Shown one piece after another: positions 1 to 8,361 of a DNA stretch of 64,000 nucleotides; positions within the stretch are counted from its first letter, which is position 1, and each line of letters starts with the position of its first letter. The stretch covers positions 3,410,001-3,474,000 of the forward strand of contig NZ_CP070491.1 in assembly GCF_016925495.1 (NCBI RefSeq), written 5' to 3'. The notes under the pieces were generated by a model, which had not been told where the DNA came from, searched no databases, and saw only the letters and a program-made list of their open reading frames with translations. Origin of the DNA: Methylococcus sp. EFPC2 (GTDB taxonomy: Bacteria; Pseudomonadota; Gammaproteobacteria; Methylococcales; Methylococcaceae). A program made the translations under genes and the position numbers.

Positions 1-486
1 AAAAAATGCCGACTGGCGGCCCGCGCAGTCGAAGCAGCGTTATTGAGCGGACGGAGGGTGGACGGTTCGCCCCGGAAAAGCGAAATGCCAGGCGAGCACC
101 GAGCCGCACAGGGTTAGAAGGAGAAAAGGGGTGGAAACTAATCGTGACCCCGTTTTTCCGTTTTTTACCCGCCTAACCAAGCCTCAAGTCCCAATATTCT
201 TGCAACTGTTCCGTATATACTGAGCGAAAGGATCAATGATAAAGTAACGAGTGCAGTAATATTGTTCACAGGCCGCTGTGGCTCGCTCTATTCAACGATT
301 ATTGGCTTGCAGAGCCAGATACCTTTCAACTCGCAATTAAAAAAACTATCGGTCACGCAACCATTCAACATCATTTGTCTGGTTCTTGGGAATAAAGAAC
401 TACACACATTAATGACACATACCAGTCGACCGTTGCTACGCTGCGCTTCACAACGGCCTTTAGCTTTACCATCAGGCTTCGTAACC
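1..486. other. Left-edge region without a supported gene
   Basis: I see no convincing gene here. An open frame runs in from a TTG at 262 into the ABM gene, but its extra residues resemble nothing in that family, so I treat them as untranslated leader. No tRNA, clear promoter pair or insertion-sequence end was recognised. Confidence 0.5.
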
Positions 487-810
487 ATGTCTACATTCTC
501 GAAAACTCCGCAACCACCGTATTACGCGGTAATCTTTTCTTCCCTCCGGACCCCTGGAGACAACGGTTACGGCGCAATGGCCGAGAAAATGCTTGAGCTT
601 GCTTCCTTGCAACCTGGTTTCTTGGGAGTCGAAAGTGCTCGTGGCGCAGACGGATTCGGAATTACCGTCTCATATTGGGCTTCCACCGAAGCCATCGCCC
701 ATTGGAGAGCGAATGTGGAGCACATTGTCGCACAAGACTTGGGCAAGGCCGCGTGGTACGAGCACTACGAACTCCGTGTGGCCAAGGTAGAGGATCATAG
801 GATACGCTGA
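487..810 (+). CDS. Antibiotic biosynthesis monooxygenase (ABM) domain protein
   Basis: A 107-residue protein that reads as one ABM/dimeric alpha-beta barrel domain. It has the family pattern of an N-terminal strand (YYAVIFSS), a helix with an LASLQPGFLGVES motif, a central strand (GFGITVSYW) and the STEAIAHWRANVEH helix. Such proteins are cofactor-free oxygenases or heme/quinone-handling enzymes; the substrate cannot be told. I chose the ATG at 487 because homology begins there; the frame stays open upstream to a TTG at 262. The last codons and the stop lie in a dispersed repeat that starts at 800, so the native C-terminus may have been replaced. It stands alone, with a hairpin terminator about 75 bases downstream. 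Confidence 0.75.
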   Translation: MSTFSKTPQPPYYAVIFSSLRTPGDNGYGAMAEKMLELASLQPGFLGVESARGADGFGITVSYWASTEAIAHWRANVEHIVAQDLGKAAWYEHYELRVAKVEDHRIR

Positions 811-860
811 GGCACGAACGCCTCCTTCGTCGGCACATCCTATTGGATTTACCTATTTTG
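800..860 (+). repeat. Dispersed intergenic repeat, copy 1
   Basis: This stretch matches 1435-1505 over its two ends: a GGATA..CGCTGAGGCACG block, then TTCGTCGGCACAYCCTATTG and GGATTTAC. Copy 1 lacks about 10 bases in the middle. It begins inside the end of the ABM gene and supplies its stop codon. It is probably a genome-specific interspersed repeat. Confidence 0.65.
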
Positions 861-886
861 CCCAATACCGTGGCCAAAGGGACGCG

Positions 887-904
887 CCGCCGGCTGGCGG
901 TTTT
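887..904 (+). terminator. Rho-independent terminator after the ABM gene
   Basis: A hairpin CCGCC-GGCT-GGCGG is followed directly by TTTT. The stem is short but GC-only, and it lies between the ABM gene and the MAPEG gene. Confidence 0.5.
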
Positions 905-1001
905 GAAGATTGGCTTTTGAATCGGGGTCGGCGGCTTCGCTAAACCTCCGTTGGCGGTGTGCCTCTTGTCTTTATGTTAGCATCCAGAAAAGAAAACTCG
1001 C

Positions 1002-1424
1002 ATGAGTCAGCAGATCATACTTCAGCCCGTAGTGTCCTTGTTCCTTCTTACCGGCATGGTATGGACATACATGTACGCGCGCCGGCTTGCATTCATTCTC
1101 GGCAACGGCATAGACCCACAAAGCATCGCCACGCCGGAACTTCTAAATGCAAGACTCCCGGCCAACATAAATAACCCATCAAACAACCTGAAGAATCTCT
1201 TCGAGCTTCCTGTAGTTTTCTATACCCTATGCGCATTCCTTCTGCTGGCACAGAAAGTCGATGCCTTATTCCTGTATACTGCCTGGACCTATGTAGGATT
1301 ACGGGCCATACATAGCCTTATCCATTGCACCGTAAATATCGTCAATTTTAGATTCTCGGCCTATTTCTTATCCAGCTTGGTGTTGTGGTTTATGGTAGTC
1401 AGGCTGGCATGGCTTGTACTCTAA
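1002..1424 (+). CDS. MAPEG family membrane protein
   Basis: A 140-residue, four-helix integral membrane protein that fits the MAPEG superfamily (microsomal glutathione transferase and eicosanoid enzymes) in length and layout. Helix 1 is near residues 7-25. The family block with the Asn-rich stretch (ANINNPSNNLKNLFELPVVF) is at 53-72. A transmembrane helix with WTYVGLRAIHSLIH follows at about 95-108, and a last hydrophobic helix ends the protein. Many bacterial members lack proven activity; glutathione-dependent detoxification is possible but inferred. It is a single gene, and a copy of the dispersed repeat follows about 10 bases after the stop. Confidence 0.8.
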   Translation: MSQQIILQPVVSLFLLTGMVWTYMYARRLAFILGNGIDPQSIATPELLNARLPANINNPSNNLKNLFELPVVFYTLCAFLLLAQKVDALFLYTAWTYVGLRAIHSLIHCTVNIVNFRFSAYFLSSLVLWFMVVRLAWLVL

Positions 1425-1434
1425 AAAAGACCAT

Positions 1435-1505
1435 GGGATATGCGCTGAGGCACGCGGCGCATCGTTCGCGATTCGTCGGCACACCCTATTGGATTTACAT
1501 ATTTG
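1435..1505 (+). repeat. Dispersed intergenic repeat, copy 2
   Basis: Second and longer copy of the repeat at 800-860. It contains a TGCGC...GCGCA inverted arm around TGAGGCACGCG, then the shared block ending CCTATTGGATTTAC. It lies just after the MAPEG gene. The rest of the 1425-1729 gap shows nothing else I can name. Confidence 0.65.
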
Positions 1506-1729
1506 GAGACACCGCGGCGAGAGCCTTGCCCGGAATCTGCTCAAAGCCATGGCCGGTGCTCATCACGGTATTAACTGAAAACGAAGCGGTCGAACGGCGA
1601 TGTGAACACCCACCCGATTTGGAGTAATACGAACCCGGTTGGTGCCTGGCCGGGAGGCGCGGTTAGAATTCAACCTTATTGTTCACTTTCCGTGGCCGAA
1701 CCCGGTCAGCCTTTCATTCGCGCAGAATC

Positions 1730-2449
1730 ATGTACATTCCCAAGCAATTCGACGAGCCGAGAATCGACGTCCTGCACGAACTTATCCGTGCCCGACCGTT
1801 GGCAACCCTTATCACCCTGTCATCGGGCGGGCTCAACGCCAATCACATCCCGCTGCATCTTACGGCAGAGCCGACACCCTTCGGTACCTTGCGTGGCCAT
1901 GTCGCCCGATCAAACCCCATCTGGAGCGATTTCTCCAAGGATGTCGAGGTATTGGCGGTATTTCACGGCCCGGACGTCTACATCAGGCCATCGTGGTATT
2001 CGACGAAGGCTGAAACGGGAAAGGTCGTGCCGACCTGGAACTACACCGTCGCCCATGCCTATGGCGCGCTGCGCGTCATCGATGACGCCTCGTGGCTACG
2101 CGCCCACCTGGAGACATTCACGGCCAGCAACGAGGCCGCGTTCCCCGATCCCTGGCACTTATCCGATGCACCGCACGACTTCACGGATAAGCTCATCGAA
2201 GCGGTCGTCGGGATAGAAATCGTCGTCTCACGGCTATCCGGCAAGTGGAAGGTCAGTCAGAACCAACCGCCGCAGAATCAAGCCGGCGTCGCTCATGGCC
2301 TCCGCTCTTCCGCACTCGCCGAGTCCCTGGAAATGGCCGCGCTGGTCGAGGACTATGAGATTGCGAGCCCAGCCATCGCTCCCGCGGACCCACGCGATTA
2401 CCCGGCCGAACCCGATACTCTGAGGCATTGCGCTCCGAGCCAGACATGA
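1730..2449 (+). CDS. PaiB-like FMN-binding negative transcriptional regulator family protein
   Basis: A 239-residue protein of the PaiB family (split-barrel, FMN-binding-like). It opens with the typical MYIPKQFDE, followed by LHELIRARPLATL and the ANHIPLHL strand. The family signatures HVARSNPIWSDF, VLAVFHGPDVYIRPSWY and VPTWNYTVAHAYG are all present at about residues 63-120. The C-terminal half has FTDKLIEAVVGIEI and SRLSGKWKVSQNQP, which is diagnostic. About 25 residues extend beyond the usual end. Bacillus PaiB is linked to sporulation and protease gene control, but most proteobacterial members are uncharacterised. ATG at 1730 is chosen because the family starts there. The cupin gene overlaps its stop (ATGA), so the two are probably co-translated. 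Confidence 0.85.
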   Translation: MYIPKQFDEPRIDVLHELIRARPLATLITLSSGGLNANHIPLHLTAEPTPFGTLRGHVARSNPIWSDFSKDVEVLAVFHGPDVYIRPSWYSTKAETGKVVPTWNYTVAHAYGALRVIDDASWLRAHLETFTASNEAAFPDPWHLSDAPHDFTDKLIEAVVGIEIVVSRLSGKWKVSQNQPPQNQAGVAHGLRSSALAESLEMAALVEDYEIASPAIAPADPRDYPAEPDTLRHCAPSQT

Positions 2450-2877
2450 CCAAGTCGACTTCACGCTATTGGAACGCCTTAAGCCCGGAGAATCGGGAGC
2501 GCTGGAGGCCCATCGAAGGCCTACGGCACATGGCCGAGGAATTGACCCTGAGTATCGATGAGGTCACGGGCGAATACACCCGATTGACCCGCTTTCTTCC
2601 CGGCGCCGATACAACGGCATTCGGAGGAAAAACCCATCCCTATCCGGAGGAGGTATTCATCGTCAGCGGTCGTCTCTATGACCAGGCATTCGATCTGTGG
2701 CTGGAAGCCGGGCACTACGCCAGCCGGCCGCCCGGAGAACTCCACGGCCCCTTCATGACGGACATAGGCTGTGTGGTGTTGGAAGTGTCGTTTCCCAATC
2801 GAATCGGCGACAACCATGCCGCCGCTCCGCCGGATATTACAGAGAGGCTAGATTCAACGGCATCTCGATCGGACTAG
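2446..2877 (+). CDS. Cupin domain protein (ChrR-like)
   Basis: A 143-residue single-domain cupin. The centre reads TRLTRFLPGADTTAFGGKTHPYPEEVFIVSGRLYD (about residues 44-78), a cupin motif 1 with metal-ligand positions (H, E) followed by the Gly turn. GHYASRPPGELHGPF (about 86-100) is motif 2 with its His. It resembles ChrR/anti-ECF-type cupins and acetylacetone-cleaving-like small cupins; ligand and reaction are unknown. The ATG at 2446 overlaps the stop of the PaiB-like gene by four bases. An in-frame TTG at 2428 is less likely. Confidence 0.7.
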   Translation: MTKSTSRYWNALSPENRERWRPIEGLRHMAEELTLSIDEVTGEYTRLTRFLPGADTTAFGGKTHPYPEEVFIVSGRLYDQAFDLWLEAGHYASRPPGELHGPFMTDIGCVVLEVSFPNRIGDNHAAAPPDITERLDSTASRSD

Positions 2878-2884
2878 CCGCTTC

Positions 2885-4153
2885 TCAGGACGGAGTGTTG
2901 GACGCCGGTTTGGGGCCGGCCGGAATGTTGGGTGTCTGGTCTGCCGTTTTGTTCTTGTCTTGCGGCTTGGCCGCCGCTTTCTGCACAGGCTCGACGGTTC
3001 TCACCACGTCCCCTTCCACCAGCAGATCCGACGGGCTGGCCACCAGCACGTCTTCCGGGCCTACGCCTTCCAGCACTTCCAGCTCGCGGCCGAAGTCGCG
3101 GCCCAGCTTGACCTTGCGGAATTCGATGTGGTTATCCGGACCGACCGCAACGACCCGGGGCCCCTCGTTGTCGATCACCAGCACGTTGGCCGGCACGAGC
3201 AGGGCCTTGTTCTTGCTCGCCAGGGCGAGGGTGACCTCCACGTAAGCGCCGGGTAGAAGCTTGCCGTCCTTGTTGGGCAGGGAAATGTCGACCTGACGTG
3301 AGCGGTTCACCGGGTCCAGCGCGCCGGCGACATGATCGATCTTGGCCGTCGCCGTCTTGCCCTGAGCCTCGGGGAAACGCACGGTCACATCCTGCCCGGC
3401 CCTGACATCGTCGGCGTAGACCTGGGGCACCCAGACGGTCAGGCGCAGGTTTTCGTTTTGGGTGATGGCGAACAACTCCTGGCTGCCGGCGCTGATGAGA
3501 TTGCCGACATCGACGTTGCGACGGGTGATGACGCCGGAAAACGGCGCAACGATGCGGCGGAAGCCTTCGATCTGCTCCAGGCGCTTGACGTTGGCCTCGG
3601 CCGACTCCAGATCGGCCTGGGCTTGCGGGACCGCGCTGCGCTTCTCCTCGTATTCCTGCTGCGGCGCGCTGTCGGTCTGATGCAGGATCTCCCAGCGCTT
3701 GAGCGTCGACTTCGCCAGATCCAGCCGGGACTTGGCCTGGTTGCGCTGGGCGCGGGCCTGGGCGAGCTCCTGCTCCAATTCCGGCACTTCGATGCTCGCC
3801 AACAGCTCGCCCTTCTTCACCGCGTCGCCTATGGTCTTGTGCCAGGCGCTGAGATAGCCGTTGCTGCGCGCATAGATGGGCGTTTCCGTATTGCCGCGGA
3901 GGCTTGCAGGCAGGGAAACCTTGCGCGCGGAATCGGCCGGTTTGGGATGAGCCGCGATCACGCTGCGCTGCAGGCTCTCGGCGGTGCGCTGCTTGAGATT
4001 TTCGGACTCGCGCTGGTTGTACGCCAACCTCACCGCGCCGGCGATCAGCAGGAAAACCAGGACCGAGGCACCGGCACGCTTGGCGAAGACCAGGGTACGT
4101 TGAGGCTGTTCGGCGGCGGGTAGGGCGAATGCGGGCGGTTGGTGACTACTCAT
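2885..4153 (-). CDS. RND efflux periplasmic adaptor (membrane fusion protein)
   Basis: A 422-residue HlyD/AcrA-type adaptor. It has a transmembrane anchor near residues 24-44, a lipoyl/barrel-sandwich half (NGYLSAWHKTIGDAVKKGELLASIEVPELE), a coiled-coil hairpin rich in Ala/Gln/Arg/Glu (about 125-195), and the second lipoyl half (RIVAPFSGVITRRNVDVGNLI). Beta-barrel and membrane-proximal domains follow, and the tail is Lys/Pro/Ala-rich. Such adaptors bridge an inner-membrane RND pump to an outer-membrane channel. The gene starts 7 bases after the RND stop; I use the ATG at 4153 rather than a TTG inside the pump gene. No TolC-type gene is nearby, so the channel must be encoded elsewhere. Confidence 0.9.
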   Translation of the reverse strand: MSSHQPPAFALPAAEQPQRTLVFAKRAGASVLVFLLIAGAVRLAYNQRESENLKQRTAESLQRSVIAAHPKPADSARKVSLPASLRGNTETPIYARSNGYLSAWHKTIGDAVKKGELLASIEVPELEQELAQARAQRNQAKSRLDLAKSTLKRWEILHQTDSAPQQEYEEKRSAVPQAQADLESAEANVKRLEQIEGFRRIVAPFSGVITRRNVDVGNLISAGSQELFAITQNENLRLTVWVPQVYADDVRAGQDVTVRFPEAQGKTATAKIDHVAGALDPVNRSRQVDISLPNKDGKLLPGAYVEVTLALASKNKALLVPANVLVIDNEGPRVVAVGPDNHIEFRKVKLGRDFGRELEVLEGVGPEDVLVASPSDLLVEGDVVRTVEPVQKAAAKPQDKNKTADQTPNIPAGPKPASNTPS

Positions 4154-4160
4154 AGGGTTT

Positions 4161-7100
4161 TCAATCGGCGACAAGAAGAGTGCGGGTCGAATAACGCTGA
4201 TCCAGCCAGCGGTGTGCGCTGGCGAAGACCAGGGGAACGAAGAGCAGGGTGGAGGCCGTGGCGAAGGCCAGGCCGCCGATGACCGCGCGGCCTAGCGGGG
4301 CGTTCTGCTCGCCGCCTTCGCCGAATCCCGCGGCCATGGGCAGCATGCCGACGATCATGGCGAAGGCGGTCATCATCACCGGCCGCACCCGGGTGGCGGC
4401 GGCCTCCAGAGCCGCGGTCACCGGCGGCACGCCTTCGGCCAACCGGGTGCGGGCGAACGAAACCAGAAGGATGCTGTTGGCGGTCACCACGCCCATGGAC
4501 ATGATGGCCCCAGTCAAGGCCGGCACGCTCAGCGTGGTGCCGGTCACGAACAAGGTCCAGGCAATACCCGCCAGGGCGGCCGGCAGCGCGCTGACGATGA
4601 TGAAGGGATCCAGCCAGGACTGAAAATTCACCACCAGCAGCAGATAAAGCAGCACGATGGCCACGGCCAGTCCCACGGCCAGGCCTTCGAAGGAACTCTT
4701 GAGGGTCTCGATCTGGCCGCGCACCATCAATTCCACGCCACGCGGCAGCGTGCCGCGGATGTCCTCGACCAGCGCCTCGATGTCGCGGCTGACCGAGCCC
4801 AGATCACGACCCTCGACGTTGGCATAGACGTTGATGGAATTGTTGGCGTTGTAGTGGGTGACCACCGAGGGCTGGAACGACCGTTTGAGCGTCACCAGGT
4901 TGCCCAGCAGTTGCGGCTCCTCATTGGCTAGGCCGCCGATCGGGGTGCGCATGAGCGCGTCGATGCTGTCGAGATCCAGCGCGTTGCCCATGACGCCGAT
5001 GTTCACCGTGTTGCCGTTCGCCGGATTCAGCCAGTAGGACGGCGCCGTCTGCATGCTGCCGCTCAGCGTCAGCAGCAGATTCTGCCCCACGTCGCGCGCC
5101 GACAGTCCCATTTGCTGGAGCTGCGAGCGGTTCATTTCCAGATCCAGCGACGGCTTGTTGGTCCGCTGATAGACATGGGCGTCTACGATGCCGGGTATCT
5201 GCCGCAGACGGTTGTTCAGCTCCACCACCTTGGGCATGACTTCCTTGGGCACGCCGCCCACGAACTGGATGTCGATGGGGGCCGGGATGCCGAAATTGAG
5301 CGTCTGACTGACCTGGTCGGCCGGCTGGAAGTAGAACTCGATGCCGGGGAAACGCTGCGGCAACTCGGCGCGCAAGTCGGCGATGTAGTTCGCGCTGGGC
5401 GCATGCTCGCCCGGACGCAGGGAAATCATGATCTCGGTGTCGGACGCCTCTACCGTGCCGGAATTGCCGAACAAGGTATTGCGGGTGCTGTACGGGCCGC
5501 CGATGATGTCCAGGATGTCGCCCAGTTCTTCCGTGGGGATGCGTTCGCGGATCACCCGTTCGACGTCGTCCACCAGCCGGGGCATCTCCTCGATGCGGGT
5601 GCCGGAAGGCGCGCGCAGATGCAGGCGGATCTGGCCGGCGTCCACCGCCGGGAACAAATCCTCGCCGAGCAGCGGCCCCAAACTCAGCGACAGCAGGCAG
5701 AAGCCCAGGAACAGGCCGCCGTAGCGGACGCGGTGCTTGAGCAGATGGCTCAACAGGACCACGTAATGTCCGCGGAAAACCTCGAAGCCGTGCTCGAAGG
5801 CATGATGTACGCGCTGGAAACGCGCCGCCCAGCCTTTGGTCGGCGTTTTTTCCTTACGGCCGTGGTGGCCCGCCATCATGTACATCACCAGGGTCGGCAC
5901 CAGGGTGCGCGACAACACATAGGACGCCAGCATGGCGAAGATCACCGCTTCCGCCATCGGGCAGAACAGGCTGTGTGCCACGCCGGTCAGGAAGAACATG
6001 GGCACGAACACGATGCAGATGCACAAGGTGGACACGAAGGCCGGCAGCGCGATCTCCTGGGCGCCGTCCAGAATGGCTTGATGGGGGTTTTTGCCCATCA
6101 GCATCTGCCGTTCGATGTTCTCGATCTCCACGGTGGCGTCGTCGACCAGGATACCCACCGCCAGCGCCAGGCCGCCCATGGTCATCAGGTTGATGGTCTC
6201 GCCGATCAGATAAAGCACGATCAGCGAACACATGATCGACAGCGGGATGGACACCGCGATGATGCAGGTGCTGCGCCAGTTGCCGAGGAACAGCAAGATC
6301 ATCGCGGCGGTCAGGCCGGCAGCGATCAGCGCCTCGTGCAGCACATTGCCAATGGCCGCCTTGACGAACAGCGACTGGTCGAACATCAGCCTCATGTCTA
6401 TGCCCTCGGGCATCTGCTCCAGCATCCTGGGGATGGCGCTCCTGACGTAATCGACCACCTCCAGGGACGACACTCGACCCACCTTGTAGATGGAATTGAG
6501 GATGCCGCGCACGCCGTTCTGGCGGGCGATGGTGGTCATCGGCGCGGATCCGTCGCGCACGTTGGCGATGTCCCGTACCAGGGTGGTGATGCCGTTCACC
6601 GTGCGCACCGGGATGTCGGCCAGGCGCGGAATCGCTGCGATGCTGCCGTTGAGGGTCACGTCGTATTCGGTCGAACCGATCTTGATGGTTCCCGTGGGCA
6701 GGATCAGGTTCTGCACCGCCAACGCGTCGACCAGGTCGACCGGCGCGAGCCCGCGTGCCAGCAGGGAAGGCGGGTCGACATCCACCGTGACCTGGCGGTA
6801 CTTGGAACCGAACGGCGCGGTGGACGAAACCCCGCGCTTGGCCTGAAGGACGTTGCGCACGACGTTGTTGGTGTAGTCGTTCACATCGGTTTCCGGCACC
6901 GTCGCGCTGGAGATCCCCAATTGCACCAGAGGCAGGTCGGAAGCCGAATATTGCAGGACCTGGGGCGGCGAGGTATTGGCCGGCAGCGAACGGAATACCG
7001 AGTTGGCGCCGGCCATCACCTGGGCGAGGGCGGTGCGGATGTCCGTGCCTTCGTGGAAGACCACCTTGATGACCGAAGCGCCGGCGATCGACACCGATTC

Positions 7101-7340
7101 GCTGTGGTCGATGCCGTCGATCTGCGACATCGAGCGCTCGACGCTACCGGCCAGCCGGTCGGAAATCTCCTTGGCATTCATGCCCTTGTAGTCCCACAGC
7201 ATCGCGACCACCGGGATGTCGATGGTGGGGAAGATGTCCGTCGGCATCTTGCGCAGGACGTAGGGCGTGGAAAGCAGGATGAGCAGCGCCGCCACCAGGA
7301 AAGTGTACGGACGGCGCAGGGCAATGTTGACTATCCACAT
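4161..7340 (-). CDS. RND family efflux pump, inner-membrane permease
   Basis: A 1059-residue AcrB-like proton-driven pump with the family's usual length and internal duplication. It has TM1 at about 12-30, a large periplasmic porter loop, TM2-6, a central cytoplasmic linker, TM7, a second loop and TM8-12. The TM4 proton-relay pair is present as D400-D401 in GILVDDATVEIEN. In TM10 the residue matching the AcrB relay lysine (K940) is Ala954 in VVTANSILLV, with the next Asn kept. It starts at ATG 7340 (MWIVNIALRRPYTF); the upstream open frame is not family-like. It is followed by its adaptor gene. The substrate cannot be predicted. Confidence 0.92.
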   Translation of the reverse strand: MWIVNIALRRPYTFLVAALLILLSTPYVLRKMPTDIFPTIDIPVVAMLWDYKGMNAKEISDRLAGSVERSMSQIDGIDHSESVSIAGASVIKVVFHEGTDIRTALAQVMAGANSVFRSLPANTSPPQVLQYSASDLPLVQLGISSATVPETDVNDYTNNVVRNVLQAKRGVSSTAPFGSKYRQVTVDVDPPSLLARGLAPVDLVDALAVQNLILPTGTIKIGSTEYDVTLNGSIAAIPRLADIPVRTVNGITTLVRDIANVRDGSAPMTTIARQNGVRGILNSIYKVGRVSSLEVVDYVRSAIPRMLEQMPEGIDMRLMFDQSLFVKAAIGNVLHEALIAAGLTAAMILLFLGNWRSTCIIAVSIPLSIMCSLIVLYLIGETINLMTMGGLALAVGILVDDATVEIENIERQMLMGKNPHQAILDGAQEIALPAFVSTLCICIVFVPMFFLTGVAHSLFCPMAEAVIFAMLASYVLSRTLVPTLVMYMMAGHHGRKEKTPTKGWAARFQRVHHAFEHGFEVFRGHYVVLLSHLLKHRVRYGGLFLGFCLLSLSLGPLLGEDLFPAVDAGQIRLHLRAPSGTRIEEMPRLVDDVERVIRERIPTEELGDILDIIGGPYSTRNTLFGNSGTVEASDTEIMISLRPGEHAPSANYIADLRAELPQRFPGIEFYFQPADQVSQTLNFGIPAPIDIQFVGGVPKEVMPKVVELNNRLRQIPGIVDAHVYQRTNKPSLDLEMNRSQLQQMGLSARDVGQNLLLTLSGSMQTAPSYWLNPANGNTVNIGVMGNALDLDSIDALMRTPIGGLANEEPQLLGNLVTLKRSFQPSVVTHYNANNSINVYANVEGRDLGSVSRDIEALVEDIRGTLPRGVELMVRGQIETLKSSFEGLAVGLAVAIVLLYLLLVVNFQSWLDPFIIVSALPAALAGIAWTLFVTGTTLSVPALTGAIMSMGVVTANSILLVSFARTRLAEGVPPVTAALEAAATRVRPVMMTAFAMIVGMLPMAAGFGEGGEQNAPLGRAVIGGLAFATASTLLFVPLVFASAHRWLDQRYSTRTLLVAD

Positions 7341-7654
7341 GGCTTTCGGGAGATTTCTTTCGGTAAGGAGGCACCCGGCAGTGATCCGGCCCGGCTGCGC
7401 CAGCCTTGGCGAACGCAACGCATCGGTAAGCCCAAGCAATGGACGTACCATCCTTAGCCATCAATCTCATGCCGCCCCGCCCATCGAGCAACGACGACAT
7501 CCCCAACCACGGTCCGGCGCCGATACTGCTGGCTTAAAGACACCAAACCAGCACTGGTGCTGAAATTTCACCAGCTCAATAGACCGCTCACTTCGAGAGA
7601 GACCGCTCGGCCCCATAGCCCGCGGATTGTAGCCCTGGAACCGAGCGCTCTCTT

Positions 7655-7701
7655 CCCTCATCCGGCCCTTCGGGCCACCTTCTCCCAGAGGGAGAAGGGG
7701 A
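7655..7701. repeat. Double-hairpin palindromic repeat
   Basis: Two adjacent perfect hairpins: GGCCC-TTC-GGGCC (7664-7676) and CCTTCTCCC-AGA-GGGAGAAGG (7678-7698), led by CCCTCATCC. This is the layout of a widespread proteobacterial intergenic palindromic element. Here it sits in the 3' part of the GNAT gene and cuts off its C-terminal end. Confidence 0.75.
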
Positions 7702-7702
7702 T

Positions 7703-8023
7703 CCTGCAAGGTCGTTTCCAGCAGCCTGCGGCCCAGCCCCTTGCCCCGGTGCTCGGGCACCACCGCGAGACCCAACACGCCGGCATGGTCGAAGACCGGC
7801 CGGTGCAGAGTAGCCACGCACACCAGCCGACGACTTCGGTACCGTCCAGGGCGACGAAATGCGGCCATCCACCCGCGATGTTCTGCCGGACGAAGTCGAC
7901 CGTCACCGCTAGTGGCGGACCCGCCGTATAGGCCAGATAACGCAGCTCCCGGGCGACGCGGTCGAGCGCCTGGGCATAGCCTTCGATATGGTGTTCCGTG
8001 ATGGGCGTGATTTGATAGTTCAT
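7703..8023 (-). pseudogene. GNAT N-acetyltransferase, frameshifted and truncated
   Basis: The first part starts at ATG 8023 (MNYQITPITEHHIEGYAQAL) and reads as a GNAT domain down to VALDGTEVVGWC. The match then moves to another frame: VATLHRPVFDHAGVLGLAVV, then the acetyl-CoA loop PEHRGKGLGRRLLETTL. Loss of one base between 7818 and 7819 (a codon such as GxC missing its middle base) joins the two halves exactly. The expected final strand and helix are missing because the palindromic repeat at 7655-7701 follows the acetyl-CoA loop. An intact enzyme would move an acetyl group from acetyl-CoA to an unknown amine. A sequencing error could explain the shift but not the truncation. Confidence 0.75.
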
Positions 8024-8133
8024 GGTTCGATGTGGGCCGAGATAAACCCTTTGGCCGTTTCAGTATCGTCGGGCGCGAAGTTTCGGACTTGATACGGACG
8101 TTCGTACCTCGTGCTTCCCTCGGAGCCGGGAAT

Positions 8134-8316
8134 TTGTCGGAATTTTTTACACTTCCACGCACCGCGATGTTTGCCGGTGGCTATGACATCGACGGTTTGT
8201 GCCCGTTATTCAGTAATTTACTTATCAGCGATCGGTAACGGAAGACATTTCGAACCGGTCGGTTGCAGCGAATACGGAATACCCACACATATAGTGTAGT
8301 AATTTTTTACAGTTCG
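8134..8316 (+). repeat. Direct pair of an ATTTTTTACA motif in a gene-free stretch
   Basis: Positions 8134-8156 and 8294-8316 share the pattern TGTNGNAATTTTTTACANTTC, exactly 160 bases apart on the same strand. The stretch 8024-8361 holds no gene I can support. Motifs of this look (TGTCGG..TTTTTTACAC) recall the upstream elements reported for PEP-CTERM protein genes, and such a gene lies downstream at 9075. That link is from memory and is an inference. Confidence 0.5.
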
Positions 8317-8361
8317 CCCCTCGGGAGGAAACACGGGGTTTCCAAACCTTCCGGCTCGCCG

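Noticed and set aside
262-486. N-terminal extension of the ABM protein from a TTG codon
   Set aside because: The extra 75 residues resemble nothing in the family and homology begins at ATG 487.
800-1505. Integron gene cassettes with attC sites
   Set aside because: The repeats after the two small genes lack the paired RYYYAAC and GTTRRRY core sites of attC, and no integrase is present.
5112-7457. Long open frame on the plus strand opposite the RND gene (781 codons)
   Set aside because: It is the His/Arg/Gly-rich shadow of the GC-rich RND gene; no domain or ribosome site supports it.
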